Assembly (NCBI GenBank): GCA_024803745.1
Contig: JANJXV010000043.1
Span: forward strand, 6,381,518 to 6,445,517
Length of the DNA stretch: 64,000 bases
Origin: Megascapheus bottae
Lineage: Eukaryota; Chordata; Mammalia; Rodentia; Geomyidae
Reading direction: 5' to 3'
The translations under genes were made by a program, and so were the position numbers. Below the pieces are notes generated by a model. That model was given only the letters and a program-made list of their open reading frames with translations. It was not told the DNA's origin and did not search any database. Positions 1 through 9,147 of the stretch are shown piece by piece (the stretch's first letter is position 1; the number at the start of each line of letters is the position of its first letter).

Positions 1-526
1 GTTCTGTGTTGCCATGCTCCATATCCTGCTCCTGGTTCGCCTGACCTTCTCCGTGGGTACCGAGATCCCCCATTTCTTCTGTGAACTGGTTCAGCTTCTC
101 GAGGTGGCCAGCTGCAATGCCCTGGTGAACACCATCTGTCTCTATGTGGTGACTACCCTGGTTTGTGCATTTCCTGCCACTGGGATCCTGTTCTCTTACC
201 GTCAGATCCTCTCCTCTTTAATGAAGCTGCCCAACACTGCTAGCAAGCACAAAGCCTTCTCCACCTGTGGCTCTCACCTCTGCATGGTTGCCTTGTTCTA
301 TGGCACAGGCTTTGGGGTGTAACTTAGTTCGGCTGTATCTCTTTCTCCCAGATCTGGGGCCGTGGCCTCGGTGATGTACACAGTGGTCACCCCTATGCTG
401 AACCCCTTCATCTACAGCCTGAGGAACCAGGATGTGATGGGGGCCCTGGGGAGACTTCTGCGCAGAGCTCTGCCTCGTCCCAAATGGATTCCTGACCCCA
501 AATTAAGTGGGCACCACAAACCATAA
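1..526 (+). pseudogene. Olfactory receptor pseudogene, 3' half (OR7-like), cut by window start
   Basis: The first codons fall in TM4/ECL2; the frame reads IPHFFCEL, then [10 protein letters not shown] (start of TM6) and ends in the OR7-type signature [15 protein letters not shown] followed by the tail and TAA at 524-526. It is closely related throughout to the intact receptor at 11163-12143, including the unusual C-terminal tail. The disabling change is a TAC to TAA substitution at 320-322, just after the TM6 FYGTGFGV stretch, which removes TM7 and the cytoplasmic tail; the downstream frame is otherwise open. The 5' half lies outside the window, so other lesions cannot be judged. ORs are odorant-gated GPCRs of olfactory cilia; this copy should not yield a functional receptor. 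Confidence 0.9.
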
Positions 527-726
527 GGAAAATGCTGTGAGTTCTCCTATCCTGGCCCTAAATATGTTTATGTGTCTGTGTCTGTGTCTGTCTGTGTGTG
601 TCTGTGTGGAAACTGAAGCTTGAATTCAGGGCACTTTTCTCTCTCATATAGCTATTTCACTGAAGGCTGGCACTCTGCCACTTGAGAAATATCTGCACTT
701 GTGGATCTTGCTGGACAGCTGGACAT
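527..726 (+). other. OR 3' flank, paralogous to 12144-12350
   Basis: Noncoding. It contains a short TG/CTGT-rich stretch (about 565-607) and runs nearly base-for-base with the sequence downstream of the intact OR at 11163-12143. This makes the two loci products of one duplication. Confidence 0.8.
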
Positions 727-742
727 AAGAAGCCCTGAGAAT

Positions 743-937
743 GGGGCCGGGAGTTTGGCCTAGTGGTTAAAGTGCTTGCCTAGCATGCATGAAAACCCGG
801 GTTCGATTCTTCGGTACCACATACATAGAAAAAAAGCTCGAAGTGGTGTTGAGGCTCAAGTGGTAGAGCTCTAGCCTTGAGAAAGTCCAAGGACAGTGCT
901 CAGGCCCTGAGCTCAATCCCAGGACTGGTGAAAAAAA
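743..937 (+). mobile_element. SINE type A (tRNA/ID-like)
   Basis: Has the A-box-like TTTGGCCTAGTGG, the B-box-like GGTTCGATTC, the linker accacatacatag, a second ID-like monomer and an A-rich tail. It is flanked by a 16-bp target-site duplication with one mismatch, AAGAAGCCCTGAGAAT (727-742) and AAGAAGCCCTCAGAAT (938-953). The paralogous locus near 12345-12360 has a single copy of this target and no SINE. Confidence 0.9.
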
Positions 938-1262
938 AAGAAGCCCTCAGAATTGTTCGGCCATGATAATGAGAAATGTATAGCCTTAACTGTATTTCCC
1001 AGGATAGCAGAAGTGCCTCCATTTTGTGTAGCAGCTGGTGTTTAGCTATAAAAAGAAATTGAAAAATAACCAGCAAGATGTTCGCGGTCAGGGTGACCAA
1101 GAACTGAAATTGTATAAACAGGGAAATTCCAGGATAAGGAGTAAGATAAGGAGTATGTGAAAAACATGTTGAGACCAGAAGAAGGACACGTAAGGCCTTC
1201 TCTAGCCAAAAAGGAAAATTCCACTTCTTCCCAGAGTAAACCCCCAGCCTTATTTGAATGGA

Positions 1263-1324
1263 CCAATCCCTACCCTGTAACTATGCTTCTGCTTCTGTAA
1301 CCACGCTTCAGCTACCCATAAATA
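1263..1324 (+). promoter_or_regulatory. LTR U3 core promoter (CCAAT and TATA-like boxes)
   Basis: CCAAT lies at 1263-1267 and ATAAATA at 1318-1324. By analogy with other gammaretroviruses the start of R is expected near the GCGCTC at about 1346. The layout is what an active pol II LTR promoter needs; activity is not shown. Confidence 0.65.
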
Positions 1325-1394
1325 CTCCCCTCTCCCCAGCCTCGGCGCTCAAGTCTTCTAGGAGACTTTGTCGCCCCCGGCGCCCGTGTACCGG

Positions 1395-1400
1395 AATAAA
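1395..1400 (+). terminator. LTR polyadenylation signal (AATAAA)
   Basis: AATAAA followed by CTCTTGCTGTTTGCATCC, the usual R/U5 context of gammaretroviral LTRs. In a 5' LTR this promoter-proximal signal is normally suppressed. Confidence 0.7.
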
Positions 1401-1493
1401 CCTCTTGCTGTTTGCATCCGACTGCGTGGTCTCATTGTTCCTTGGGAAGGGTCTCCTTCTGTAGACGTCCCGTTGAGGCGGGGGTCTTACAAG

Positions 1494-1511
1494 TGGGGGC
1501 TCGTCCGGGAT
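1494..1511 (+). other. Retroviral primer binding site, tRNA-Pro type
   Basis: The 18 bases TGGGGGCTCGTCCGGGAT match the tRNA-Pro primer binding site of the murine leukaemia virus group as I know it. It lies two bases after the LTR end and fixes the LTR 3' border. Confidence 0.92.
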
Positions 1512-1550
1512 AGGAGACCCCCACCTAGGGACCACCTACCCACCTCCGGG

Positions 1551-1557
1551 AGGTAAG
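1551..1557 (+). other. Retroviral major splice donor candidate
   Basis: AG|GTAAG in the leader between the primer binding site and gag, where gammaretroviruses carry the donor for env mRNA. With env lost, the next downstream acceptor of note is the OR acceptor at 4330-4331. Confidence 0.6.
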
Positions 1558-1598
1558 CTGTCCAGCAAATTTCTGTTGTCTTTTGTGTGTCTTGTCTT

Positions 1599-1934
1599 AT
1601 GTTAAGAGTATTTCTGGACTCTGTGACTCGGCCGTGTCAATCTGTATTCTGGCGGACCCATGGAGGAGCTGACGAGCTCGGACTCCCGACCGCAGCCCTG
1701 GGAGACGTCCCTGAGGCATCTGGGGTCAGATTTCTGACCTGTCTGGTTTCCCCTTTTGGGGCTTCGCCCCAGTCTGAGGACTCTTTAGTCCAGCTGATAA
1801 GGGAAACATCTGGGTTTCTTCCAAACACCAGTTTACTTTCGGTTTTGGAACGAAGCCACATTGTGAAGTATTTTGTCTGTTGTGTATTTTTATTTGTTGT
1901 CTTAATTGTGACGGGACTTAAACTGACTACTAAC
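1599..1934 (+). CDS. In-frame N-terminal Gag extension (glycoGag-like leader)
   Basis: The gag frame stays open upstream of the Gag ATG back to a stop at 1554-1556. An in-frame ATG at 1599 would add 112 residues; a GTG at 1587 is also in frame. Near the junction with Gag is a strongly hydrophobic stretch of about 15-18 residues (roughly residues 92-107 from the [17 protein letters not shown]). This is the position of the signal anchor in the glycosylated Gag of the murine leukaemia virus group. In that family glycoGag starts at a CUG, is a type II membrane protein and helps particle release and infectivity. Whether this ATG is used is unknown; the conserved open frame and membrane segment are what is seen. 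Confidence 0.55.
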
Positions 1935-3545
1935 ATGGGACAGACTGTGACAACCCCTTTAAGTTTAACTTTACAGCATTGGAAGGATGTGCGGACCGTG
2001 GCCAGCAATCTGTCAGTGGAAGTCCGCAAAAACAGATGGATGACTTTCTGTTCTTCTGAGTGGCCAACTTTTGAAGTCCGCTGGCCAGTAGATGGCACTT
2101 TTGACATGTCTGTTATTTTACAGGTCAAATCTAAAATAATGGAACCTGGACCCCATGGCCATCCGGACAAGGTCCCCTATATAGTAACCTGGGAGGGCTT
2201 AGTTTCCGACCCTCTCCCTTGGGTAAAGCCTTTTCTTCCCGGACTCACGTCTACTGTAACCCCTTCTGCACCTATCCTATCCTCTCCCCCTCACCCTTCC
2301 CCAGCACCTTCTCCTCCTCCTCCTATTTCACGGTCCTCCCTATACCCAACCCTCATTCCTGAAGAACGAAAGAAACCTGAGAAACAGCCCAAGGTCCTAC
2401 CCCCAGATGAGGGAATTTTAGTGGACCTCATGACAGAGGAGCCCCCTCCCTACCGAGGGCAGGGACCACCTCCTCGGGAAGTAGAAGAGGGACTCCCGCA
2501 AGTTCCCCCACCCAGGGACCCTATCCATTCCCCAGTGGCAGGAAGATTGAGGGGGCGCCGCGACCTCCAGACCGACCAGGTGTCTTCATCTTCCCAGGCA
2601 TTCCCCTTGAGGGTGGGCTTCAATAACCAGTTGCAATACTGGCCTTTTTCTGCCTCAGATTTGTACAATTGGAAAAATAACAACCCCCCCTTCAGTCAGG
2701 ACCCTTCCAGACTGACTTCACTAATTGAGTCCATTTTAGTGACCCACCAACCCACCTGGGATGACTGCCAACAGTTATTGCAGGCGTTGCTGACATCAGA
2801 AGAGAGACAACGTGTGTTCCTGGAAGCCCGGAAAAATGTACCGGGTGACAGTGGGCGCCCCACCCAGTTGCCCAATGAGATAAATGCTGCTTTTCCTCTA
2901 GAACGTCCTAATTGGGATTTTACTACTCCTGAAGGTAGGAACCATCTAATTCTTTATCGCCGGTTGCTTATTGCGGGTCTCCATGGGGCCTCTAGACGCC
3001 CCACCAATTTGGCTCAGGTTAAGCAAGTGACCCAGAAAAGTGAGGAGTCTCCTGCAGCCTTTCTAGAGCGTTTGAAGGAGGCATATCGAGTGTACACTCC
3101 ATATGACCCTGAGGACCCTGGACAGGCTACTAATGTTGCCATGTCTTTCATATGGCAGTCTGCACCGGACATTAGAAAGAAACTGGAGAGGCATGATAAC
3201 TTGCAAAACCTGTCCCTCCAAGAACTCCTCAGGGAGGTGGAGCGTATTTACAATAAGCGGGAGACTCAGGAAAAAAGAGATGAGCGACTAAGGAAGGAGG
3301 CGGAGGAAAGAGAAAGTGCTAGAGATCGAAAAAGAAGTAAGGAGATGAGTAAGTTACTGGCCACAGTAGTGACAGGACAGCGACAGGATAGACAGGGAGG
3401 AGACAAACGGGGCCCCCGCGGAGTTGAGAAAGATCAGTGTGCCTATTGCAAGGAAAAAGGGCACTGGGCTCGTGATTGCCCGAAGAAATCTAAGGGAATT
3501 CGGAAGCCTAAACCTCAGGCCTCCCTCCTAACCCTGGACGATTAG
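1935..3545 (+). CDS. gag: ERV Gag polyprotein, gammaretroviral, full-length open frame
   Basis: 536 codons from ATG 1935 to UAG 3543-3545, about the usual length for gammaretroviral Gag. Domains in order: matrix with Met-Gly2 for myristoylation; proline-rich p12-like region with late-domain motifs PSAP (110-113) and PPPY (170-173); capsid from about residue 224, with a major homology region around 363-390; a charged Arg/Glu-rich stretch; nucleocapsid with one CCHC zinc knuckle, [14 protein letters not shown] (502-515). Gag drives particle assembly at the plasma membrane. No stop or frameshift is seen, which suggests a fairly young insertion or selection on the frame. The ATG was chosen for the MGQ start; the frame is also open upstream. 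Protease is only partly present and pol and env are gone, so the locus cannot make a complete virus. Confidence 0.9.
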   Translation: MGQTVTTPLSLTLQHWKDVRTVASNLSVEVRKNRWMTFCSSEWPTFEVRWPVDGTFDMSVILQVKSKIMEPGPHGHPDKVPYIVTWEGLVSDPLPWVKPFLPGLTSTVTPSAPILSSPPHPSPAPSPPPPISRSSLYPTLIPEERKKPEKQPKVLPPDEGILVDLMTEEPPPYRGQGPPPREVEEGLPQVPPPRDPIHSPVAGRLRGRRDLQTDQVSSSSQAFPLRVGFNNQLQYWPFSASDLYNWKNNNPPFSQDPSRLTSLIESILVTHQPTWDDCQQLLQALLTSEERQRVFLEARKNVPGDSGRPTQLPNEINAAFPLERPNWDFTTPEGRNHLILYRRLLIAGLHGASRRPTNLAQVKQVTQKSEESPAAFLERLKEAYRVYTPYDPEDPGQATNVAMSFIWQSAPDIRKKLERHDNLQNLSLQELLREVERIYNKRETQEKRDERLRKEAEERESARDRKRSKEMSKLLATVVTGQRQDRQGGDKRGPRGVEKDQCAYCKEKGHWARDCPKKSKGIRKPKPQASLLTLDD

Positions 3546-3735
3546 GGGGGTCCAGGCCAGGAGCCCCCCCTGAGCCTAGGATAGCATTGACTGTAGGGGG
3601 GCAGCCGTTCACCTTTTTAGTAGACACCGGAGCCCAGCATTCCGTGCTGACCCGTTCTCCTGGCCCACTAAGTGAGAGATCTGCTTGGGTGCAAGGAGCC
3701 ACTGGAGGGAAGAGGTACCGGTGGACAACTGACTG
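3546..3735 (+). pseudogene. pol: ERV pro-pol remnant after the gag UAG, truncated in protease
   Basis: Directly after the gag UAG the same frame continues into a protease start with the aspartic protease motif VDTGAQHS. The GG-rich context after the stop is the arrangement used by gammaretroviruses for UAG readthrough. Similarity to retroviral protease stops at about 3730-3735, before the flap and C-terminal half, and the sequence passes into a SINE and OR upstream DNA. Reverse transcriptase, integrase, env and the 3' LTR are absent. The break falls at a short GACTGC shared with the OR upstream sequence at 39835-39840, suggesting a deletion through microhomology. Confidence 0.85.
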
Positions 3736-3740
3736 CTGCA

Positions 3741-3920
3741 AGGCCAAGGGTTAGAGTGCTTGCCTGGCATGCACGAAGATCCGAGTTTGATTCCTCAGTA
3801 CCACATACATAGAAAAGGCCAGAAGTGATTCTGTGAATCACTTAATAGTGCTCTGACTTTGACAATGCCCAAATGCACTGCCCAGGCCTTGAGTTCAAGC
3901 CTCAGGACTAGCAAAACACA
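3741..3920 (+). mobile_element. SINE type A, old copy shared with 39841-40020
   Basis: tRNA/ID-like SINE ending 'gactagcaaaacacaaaa'. The same element sits at the same distance upstream of the OR pseudogene at 40225, so it predates duplication of the OR unit. Confidence 0.8.
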
Positions 3921-3935
3921 AAAACTCACAGTCAG

Positions 3936-4130
3936 GGTCCGGGAGTTTGGCCTAGTGGTAGAGTGCTTGTCTAGCATGCACAAATATCCAGGTTCGATTC
4001 CTTGGTACCACATACATAGAAAAAACCTGGAAGTGATGCTGAGGCTCAAGTGGAAGACCTCTAGCCTTGAGAAAGTCCAAGGACAGTGCTCAGGCCCAAG
4101 CCCGAGCCCACTGGAAAAAATTAAAAAAAT
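3936..4130 (+). mobile_element. SINE type A, younger nested copy
   Basis: Flanked by a perfect 15-bp duplication AAAACTCACAGTCAG (3921-3935 and 4131-4145). The paralogous locus near 40022-40038 has one copy of the target and no SINE. Confidence 0.9.
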
Positions 4131-4329
4131 AAAACTCACAGTCAGTGAACAGAAAACACAGGGGATATTTACCCACATATTACAATATGAAAGTGAGTGG
4201 AGCCAATCTTGGCTGTGCAGGTCAACCCCGGGGGAGCCATTAGGAAACAAAAAAAGAATATGGCAGGGGAAGGGCATGACCACCTGAGCTGGCAGTGGGC
4301 ATCGATTGAACTTTTCCTTACTTGCCCCA

Positions 4330-4331
4330 AG
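4330..4331 (+). other. Putative splice acceptor of OR coding exon
   Basis: The pyrimidine-rich run cttttccttacttgccccaag ends in AG 16 bases before the ATG at 4348. Equivalent acceptors precede the ATGs of the paralogs (11145-11146, 24435-24436, 40208-40209). OR coding exons typically follow one or more noncoding exons. Confidence 0.6.
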
Positions 4332-4347
4332 GAAAACAACCAGGGCT

Positions 4348-5295
4348 ATGACAGCACAAAACCACACAGGGGAATCACCATTCCTCCTCCTGGGCCTCTC
4401 AGACGACCCTCAACTCCAGCCCCTGCTCTTTGGGATCTTCCTGTCCATGTATCTGATCACCATGCTCGGAAATCTGCTCATTATCCTGGCAGTCACCTCT
4501 GACCCCCACCTCCACACCCCCATGTACTTCTTCGTCTCCAACCTGTCTTTTGTGGACATCTGCTTCACCTCCACCACAGTCCCCAAGATGCTGGTGATCA
4601 TCCAGACCCAGAGGAAAGACATCTCCTACCCAGAGTGCCTCACTCAGGTGTATTTTTTCATGATTTTTGGTGGAATGGAAAATTTCCTATTGACTGTGAT
4701 GGCTTATGACCGCTTTGTGGCCCTCTGTCACCCACTGAACTACCCACTTATCATGAACCCTCACCTCTGTGGCCTCCTGGACCTCATGTGTTGGCTTCTC
4801 ATTTTCTGCATCTCACTAATCCATGTTGTAGTGATGAGGAAATTAACTTTCTCCCCGGGAACCACCATCCCCCATTTCTTCTGTGAACTAGCTCAGGTTC
4901 TCCAGGTGGCCAGCTCTGACACCTTCCTCTGTGACATCTGGATGTACCTGGCTTTTGTGCTGTTCTGTGTGTTTCCTGCCTTAGGGATCTTCTTCTCTTA
5001 CCATCAGATCATCTCCTCTTTAATGAAGCTGCCCAACAAGGCTAGCAAGCACAAAGTCTTCTCCACCTGTGGCTCTCATCTCTGTGTGGTCTCCTTGTTC
5101 TACGGGACAGGACTTGGGGTGTACCTCAGCTCTGCGGTGTCCTCCTCTGCCCACAGAAGCAAGGTGGTCTCGGTGATGTACACAGTGGTCACTCCTATGC
5201 TGAACCCCTTCATCTACAGCCTGAGGAACCAGGACGTGATGGGGGCCCTGGGGAGACTGCCAGGCAGAGTGGTCTCCTGTTTTGATGGATTGTGA
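4348..5295 (+). CDS. Olfactory receptor, class II, OR7-like, intact
   Basis: 315 residues, single exon. Visible landmarks: N-glycosylation site NHT at 5-7; GN of TM1 at 41-42; LHTPMY at 55-60; TM3 cysteine C97 and ECL2 C179 for the disulfide; MAYDRF at 118-123 (G-protein coupling motif); [10 protein letters not shown] at 236-245; [12 protein letters not shown] at 283-294. Length and all seven TM segments are normal for the family. The protein would sit in olfactory cilia and couple to Golf; its odorant is unknown. I chose the ATG at 4348 over upstream in-frame codons because it matches all paralogs and lies 16 bases after a splice acceptor. It is the closest relative of the pseudogenes at 24454 and 40225. 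Unlike them, it has an ERV instead of the conserved exon-like block upstream. The OR7 assignment is from memory of [24 protein letters not shown] TM1 sequences. Confidence 0.93.
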   Translation: MTAQNHTGESPFLLLGLSDDPQLQPLLFGIFLSMYLITMLGNLLIILAVTSDPHLHTPMYFFVSNLSFVDICFTSTTVPKMLVIIQTQRKDISYPECLTQVYFFMIFGGMENFLLTVMAYDRFVALCHPLNYPLIMNPHLCGLLDLMCWLLIFCISLIHVVVMRKLTFSPGTTIPHFFCELAQVLQVASSDTFLCDIWMYLAFVLFCVFPALGIFFSYHQIISSLMKLPNKASKHKVFSTCGSHLCVVSLFYGTGLGVYLSSAVSSSAHRSKVVSVMYTVVTPMLNPFIYSLRNQDVMGALGRLPGRVVSCFDGL

Positions 5296-5385
5296 AGTAC
5301 ATGGCAATGTAGTCCATTGGAAGTAGGAAAACAAATTGGCTGATTATCACCATCAATGATACTTTTACTTTATTATAGGACTGAG

Positions 5386-5436
<51 letters not shown>
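5386..5436 (+). repeat. (GATA)n microsatellite
   Basis: About 12 uninterrupted GATA units, followed by a T-rich stretch and a SINE. Confidence 0.95.
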
Positions 5437-5460
5437 TTTTTATTTAGAAAAGACATACTA

Positions 5461-5655
5461 GGGGCCAGGAGATTGGCCTAGCGGTAGAGTGCTTGCCTAG
5501 CATGCTCGAAGATCCGGGTTCGATTCCTTGGTACCACATGCATAGAAAAAAGCCAGAAATGGTGCTGAGGCTCAAGTGGTAGAACTCTAGCCTTGAGAAA
5601 GTCCAAGGACAGTGCTCAGGACCCTGAGCTCAAGCCCATGACTGGCAAAAAAAAG
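5461..5655 (+). mobile_element. SINE type A
   Basis: Complete element with A-rich tail, flanked by similar 'acatacta' and 'acatatacta' sequences. It is absent from the equivalent place in the other OR flanks (25500, 41300). Confidence 0.85.
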
Positions 5656-5933
5656 AAAACATATACTAATTCAGATGTTCCCTGCAAAGCCCCTTTGGCT
5701 TTCCCTGTAGATGTATGTACATCTATATTTCAAAGAAATTTGCTCGCTAACCTGAAAAGAACAACTATTCTTTTCAGTGTGAATTTTCTTAATATTCCCA
5801 TTTGGATTGGTGTTGTACAAATTTTCCTAGGCGTTTCTAATTGAACATTGAAAGCACTGATCACAATCCAAACTTACACAGTGTCCCCTTAAGTTATCCT
5901 CTTCTAATTCTTCTCCTAAAACACAAAATGAGT

Positions 5934-6064
5934 TCTTCTTCTTCCTCCAACTCCTCCTCCTCCTCCTCTTCTTCTGCTTCTGTTCGTGCTTGTGCTTCTA
6001 CTTCTGCTTCTCCTTCTTATTCTGCTTCTACTTCTGCTTCTTCCACTTCCTCTTCATCTTCTCC
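5934..6064 (+). repeat. Polypyrimidine (TTC/TCC)n tract of the OR 3' flank
   Basis: Almost pure C/T. Equivalent tracts occur at 25778-25855 and 41578-41690 downstream of the paralogous ORs, so the tract is part of the ancestral duplicated unit. Mirror-repeat pyrimidine tracts can form triplex DNA; no function is implied. Confidence 0.85.
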
Positions 6065-6374
6065 TACAGCCCTGGGACTTGAATTCATTGCCTGGTGCTG
6101 TCCTTGCACATTTTTGGTCAGTTATTTCTCTGTTATTTGAGACACTTCTACACAATCCCCAGTAGGTTGGGCAGGAAAGTCTGTGACACTCTAATCTCTA
6201 CCCATAAAACTGTGGAAGTAAGCTGGGCCTGCATTCACCCTGCCACTCACCACTGTGTCCCAGCCAGAGCAATCCATCAAGAAAGAGAAAAAGGTGCGAA
6301 CAAATTGGAAAATCAAATCCCAGAATGTGGCTGTGTATACAGGATGTGACCTCCACTAAAGTAACTCCAAAAAT

Positions 6375-6598
6375 CAGTTTTAGTGCCAGTGGCTCAAGCC
6401 TGAACCCCCAGCTACTCCACAGGCTGAGATCTGAGAGTGGACGCTCACTGTCATCCTGGGCAGGAAAACCTCCAGGACCTTATTTCCACTTAAATAAGAA
6501 TAAGACAGAAGTGGAATGATGGCCCAAGTGGTAGAGCACCAACCTTCAGTACAAAAGGTTAGGGAGAATGCCCAGGCCCTGAAATCCTGGTCCAGAAC
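6375..6598 (+). mobile_element. SINE type B (7SL/ID-like dimer), diverged
   Basis: Contains ccacaggctgagatctgag and the ID-like right half, ending at a CA repeat. Orthologous copies lie at 27320-27540, 43497-43720 and 62225-62465. Confidence 0.75.
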
Positions 6599-6599
6599 C

Positions 6600-6648
<49 letters not shown>

Positions 6649-6660
6649 ACGCACACACAC
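6599..6660 (+). repeat. (CA)n microsatellite
   Basis: CA/CG-CA run used as the tail of the preceding SINE. It is shared by the paralogous flanks, with different lengths. Confidence 0.95.
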
Positions 6661-6734
6661 TCCATCTTTCAATAGGGTCTGGAGGGGATCATATGTTCCT
6701 GTGTTTATTTAGGGGATTTCATTTCTTTTCGTGT

Positions 6735-6782
6735 GTGTGTGTGTGTTGCTCTTGCAGCTTGAACTCAGAGCCTGGGCATTAT
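6735..6782 (-). mobile_element. Antisense SINE, first part (split by L1)
   Basis: Starts 'ttgctcttgcagcttgaactcagagcctgggcatt' and resumes at 7323 after an L1 insertion. The unbroken form is at 43900-44120. Confidence 0.75.
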
Positions 6783-6794
6783 CCAAGACTGGTT

Positions 6795-7310
6795 GTTTTT
6801 TTAATTTTTATTTTAATTAATAAAAGGGTTACATGATATTTGCCAGATAGAAGGTGCATTAATTCACATATATTGATACCCTTTCACATGCCTTGGTCCC
6901 CATTACCCGCCTCTCCCCCCCCACTCCCCTCTTGGTTTTCTCCCCTTCCCTATACAATTTCAAATAACCAAATACAAACAAATCCAATATATCAGATAGC
7001 AAAGTGAGATACTGTAACAATATGAGATACCCAAGGGACAGCAAAAGAGATGAGAGATAACATAGTACATTAAGGACAAGAAACGACATCGCCCCATTTG
7101 TTAGGAAATGGAAAGTCTTAGAAAAAAATCATATTAAGTGAAGTATGCCAGACTCAAAGGAAATTAGGCTCAATGGTTCCCCTCATTTGTCATAATCAGT
7201 AGAAACCATGGGCTCTACTAGCAGAGATCTGCAATAGAGCAAAACCTTGATACACAAGGCCATATAGTATGAAGCTAATTGAAAGGACCTCCAGGATATT
7301 GAAACAAAAG
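6795..7310 (-). mobile_element. L1 3' end with 5' inversion (twin-primed insertion)
   Basis: 6795 to about 7082 is the reverse complement of the L1 3' UTR, with its poly(A) as T-rich sequence at the left. About 7083-7310 is L1 ORF2 end plus 3' UTR in the opposite orientation. The whole is bounded by a 12-bp duplication CCAAGACTGGTT (6783-6794, 7311-7322). This is the classic structure left by twin priming. Paralogs at about 43940 and 62665 are empty. Confidence 0.9.
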
Positions 7311-7322
7311 CCAAGACTGGTT

Positions 7323-7765
7323 TTGCTCAAGGATTCTGCTCTTCTGCTTGAGCCACAGCTCCATTCTGCCTTTTTAGTGGTTCATTGAAGAGAAGGCTCT
7401 ACAGACTTTTCTGCCCCACTGGCTTCTAACTCTAAATCCTCACATCTCAGCCTCCTAAGTATTTCAAATTACAGGCCTGAGCCAGCAGCATCTAACTGAG
7501 ACTGTTTTCTTTTCCCTTTTTCTCTTTATTTTTTTTGTGGGTCTTTGCATTTGAACTCTGAGCCTGGGTGCTGTCCCTCAGCTCTTGAGCTCAAGACTAC
7601 TGCCCTACTCCTTGAGCCACAGACCCACTTCTGGGTTTCTGGTGGTTAATTGGAGTCACACTGTGTTTAGTCCCTGAGCTGGTTTTGAACCGAGATCCTC
7701 AGATCTCAGCTTCCTGAGTAGCTCGGATGACAGGAGTGAGACACCATATCTGGCAGTGTTTTCTA
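7323..7765 (-). mobile_element. Two antisense SINE remnants
   Basis: 7323-7495 completes the SINE interrupted by L1. About 7520-7765 is a second antisense type B copy (ctcagatctcagcttcctgagtagctcgg). Both are shared with 27705-28190 and 62630-63110. Confidence 0.75.
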
Positions 7766-9018
7766 ACCTTGACTTCATAGAAATCCAGCAATTGGGCCGA
7801 GGGGAGCAGTAACAGAAGGTAAGGAAGTTGGGGCTGATATGAGAGAAATGAAGATCAGAAAATACAAACGTCCAGTTAACCAGGGAGGATACATTCATTA
7901 AATAATAATTAAATAATCATACATTGACTAAATCCACTGAACAGGGCACTGAGCTATTCTTGTGATATTCTGAGTGGATACTAAGAGTAACATATATGAG
8001 GTAATAAATATAATTTTATAGGGTGCTGGGTGTCTCAGTGTGCTGCTGACCAAACAAAACATGGGATTTTTATCTATAACTTCAAAGTATAAGTCACTAT
8101 TAAATAATGAATGAAAATCAAGAAATTGTTTTTCCCTGAAAGAACAAGTCATTTATATTACATGACCAAAGATTCTTCAAGACAGATGCCAAATCGACGA
8201 TTTTAGTTCCTATAGCCATTAATAGTTCCTTTGAGAATTCATTGTTATCTTTTTTACCAAACCAAAAGGAAAAAAAACAAAAGAAACTGTGTTCCCCTTG
8301 GAATAAATTAATTCCTCTCACCCTGTAACAGCCTACAATAATGCAAGAAATTAACCTAAATCTGTTTATCCATGATGTCATCGTCACTTAAACTCATGGG
8401 AACAAAATGGTTTGGAGACAGGAAAGACATTTCATTTCAAAAAGACAATTATTTCATGAAAGGCAATTCATTTCATGAGGACATCTTAGTACATTCATCG
8501 ATTGAGTTGCAAGAAACTGCACAAGATTCTGACTCCCTTCTCTGAATCCAGTCTCGGTCAAAACCCCAGCCAACAAACTTCTAAGGAGGAGTTGGGGAGA
8601 TAAGAAATCTTCAGTGATAACCAAAACAGAGAGCCATGATAGTCTGGTAAAGACAGGGGAAATGTAAATTTATGAACAACAAGACAAAAAGAAGATGGGG
8701 TGAGTAGCAGGCAATCCTCTGGAATAGTGAGGATGGGAAGGGCCAGAAGGGAGCTCACATCTGCAGGTGAGGTCCCAGAACTATAAGGCACTTGGAGTTC
8801 AGGCTTTGTGAACTCTGATTTCCTTTCTTTGTCTCATTTTCTGCAACCTAGAGCTCCTTCTTCAAGAAGTTCCTTTCTGGAAGATTTCTCACTTTTCTTC
8901 ACTCTTTCCCAATAATCAGCGTTATCTGTCAGCTTTGCTACATCTCATTATATATTTATTAATCACCCGCTAAAGCTCCACTGTGCACCAGGTATTGTCT
9001 TTTGGGTTCCAGGCCAGG

Positions 9019-9020
<2 letters not shown>
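7766..9020 (+). other. Duplicated OR-flank block, noncoding
   Basis: No gene seen. The block recurs at 35612-36760 and 63120-64000 in the same orientation, inverted at about 60330-61233, and as a worn remnant at about 20200-20890. Conserved pieces include tttatccatgatgtcatc and gaataaattaattcctctc. It is part of the OR repeat unit. Confidence 0.75.
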
Positions 9021-9071
<51 letters not shown>

Positions 9072-9084
9072 GTGTGTGTGTCCA

Positions 9085-9147
<63 letters not shown>

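Larger units (their letters stand above)
970..1491 (+). mobile_element. Gammaretrovirus-like ERV 5' LTR
   Basis: Starts TGAGAAAT and ends TCTTACA, two bases before a tRNA-Pro primer binding site. It contains CCAAT (1263-1267), an ATAAATA TATA-like box (1318-1324) and AATAAA (1395-1400), and its U5 resembles that of the murine leukaemia virus group. The start is fixed by the paralogous empty site at about 12377, where identity stops exactly after 'catgataa'; ATAA (966-969) is the probable 4-bp target duplication. No 3' LTR is present, so insertion age cannot be estimated from LTR divergence. Confidence 0.85.

Noticed and set aside
1637..2170. 177-codon minus-strand ORF opposite gag
   Set aside because: Shadow of the gag leader; no independent evidence.
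3795..4367. 190-codon minus-strand ORF
   Set aside because: Crosses two antisense SINEs and the OR upstream region; no family resemblance.
5841..6140. Serine-rich ORF of 99 codons
   Set aside because: Product of the polypyrimidine tract downstream of the OR.
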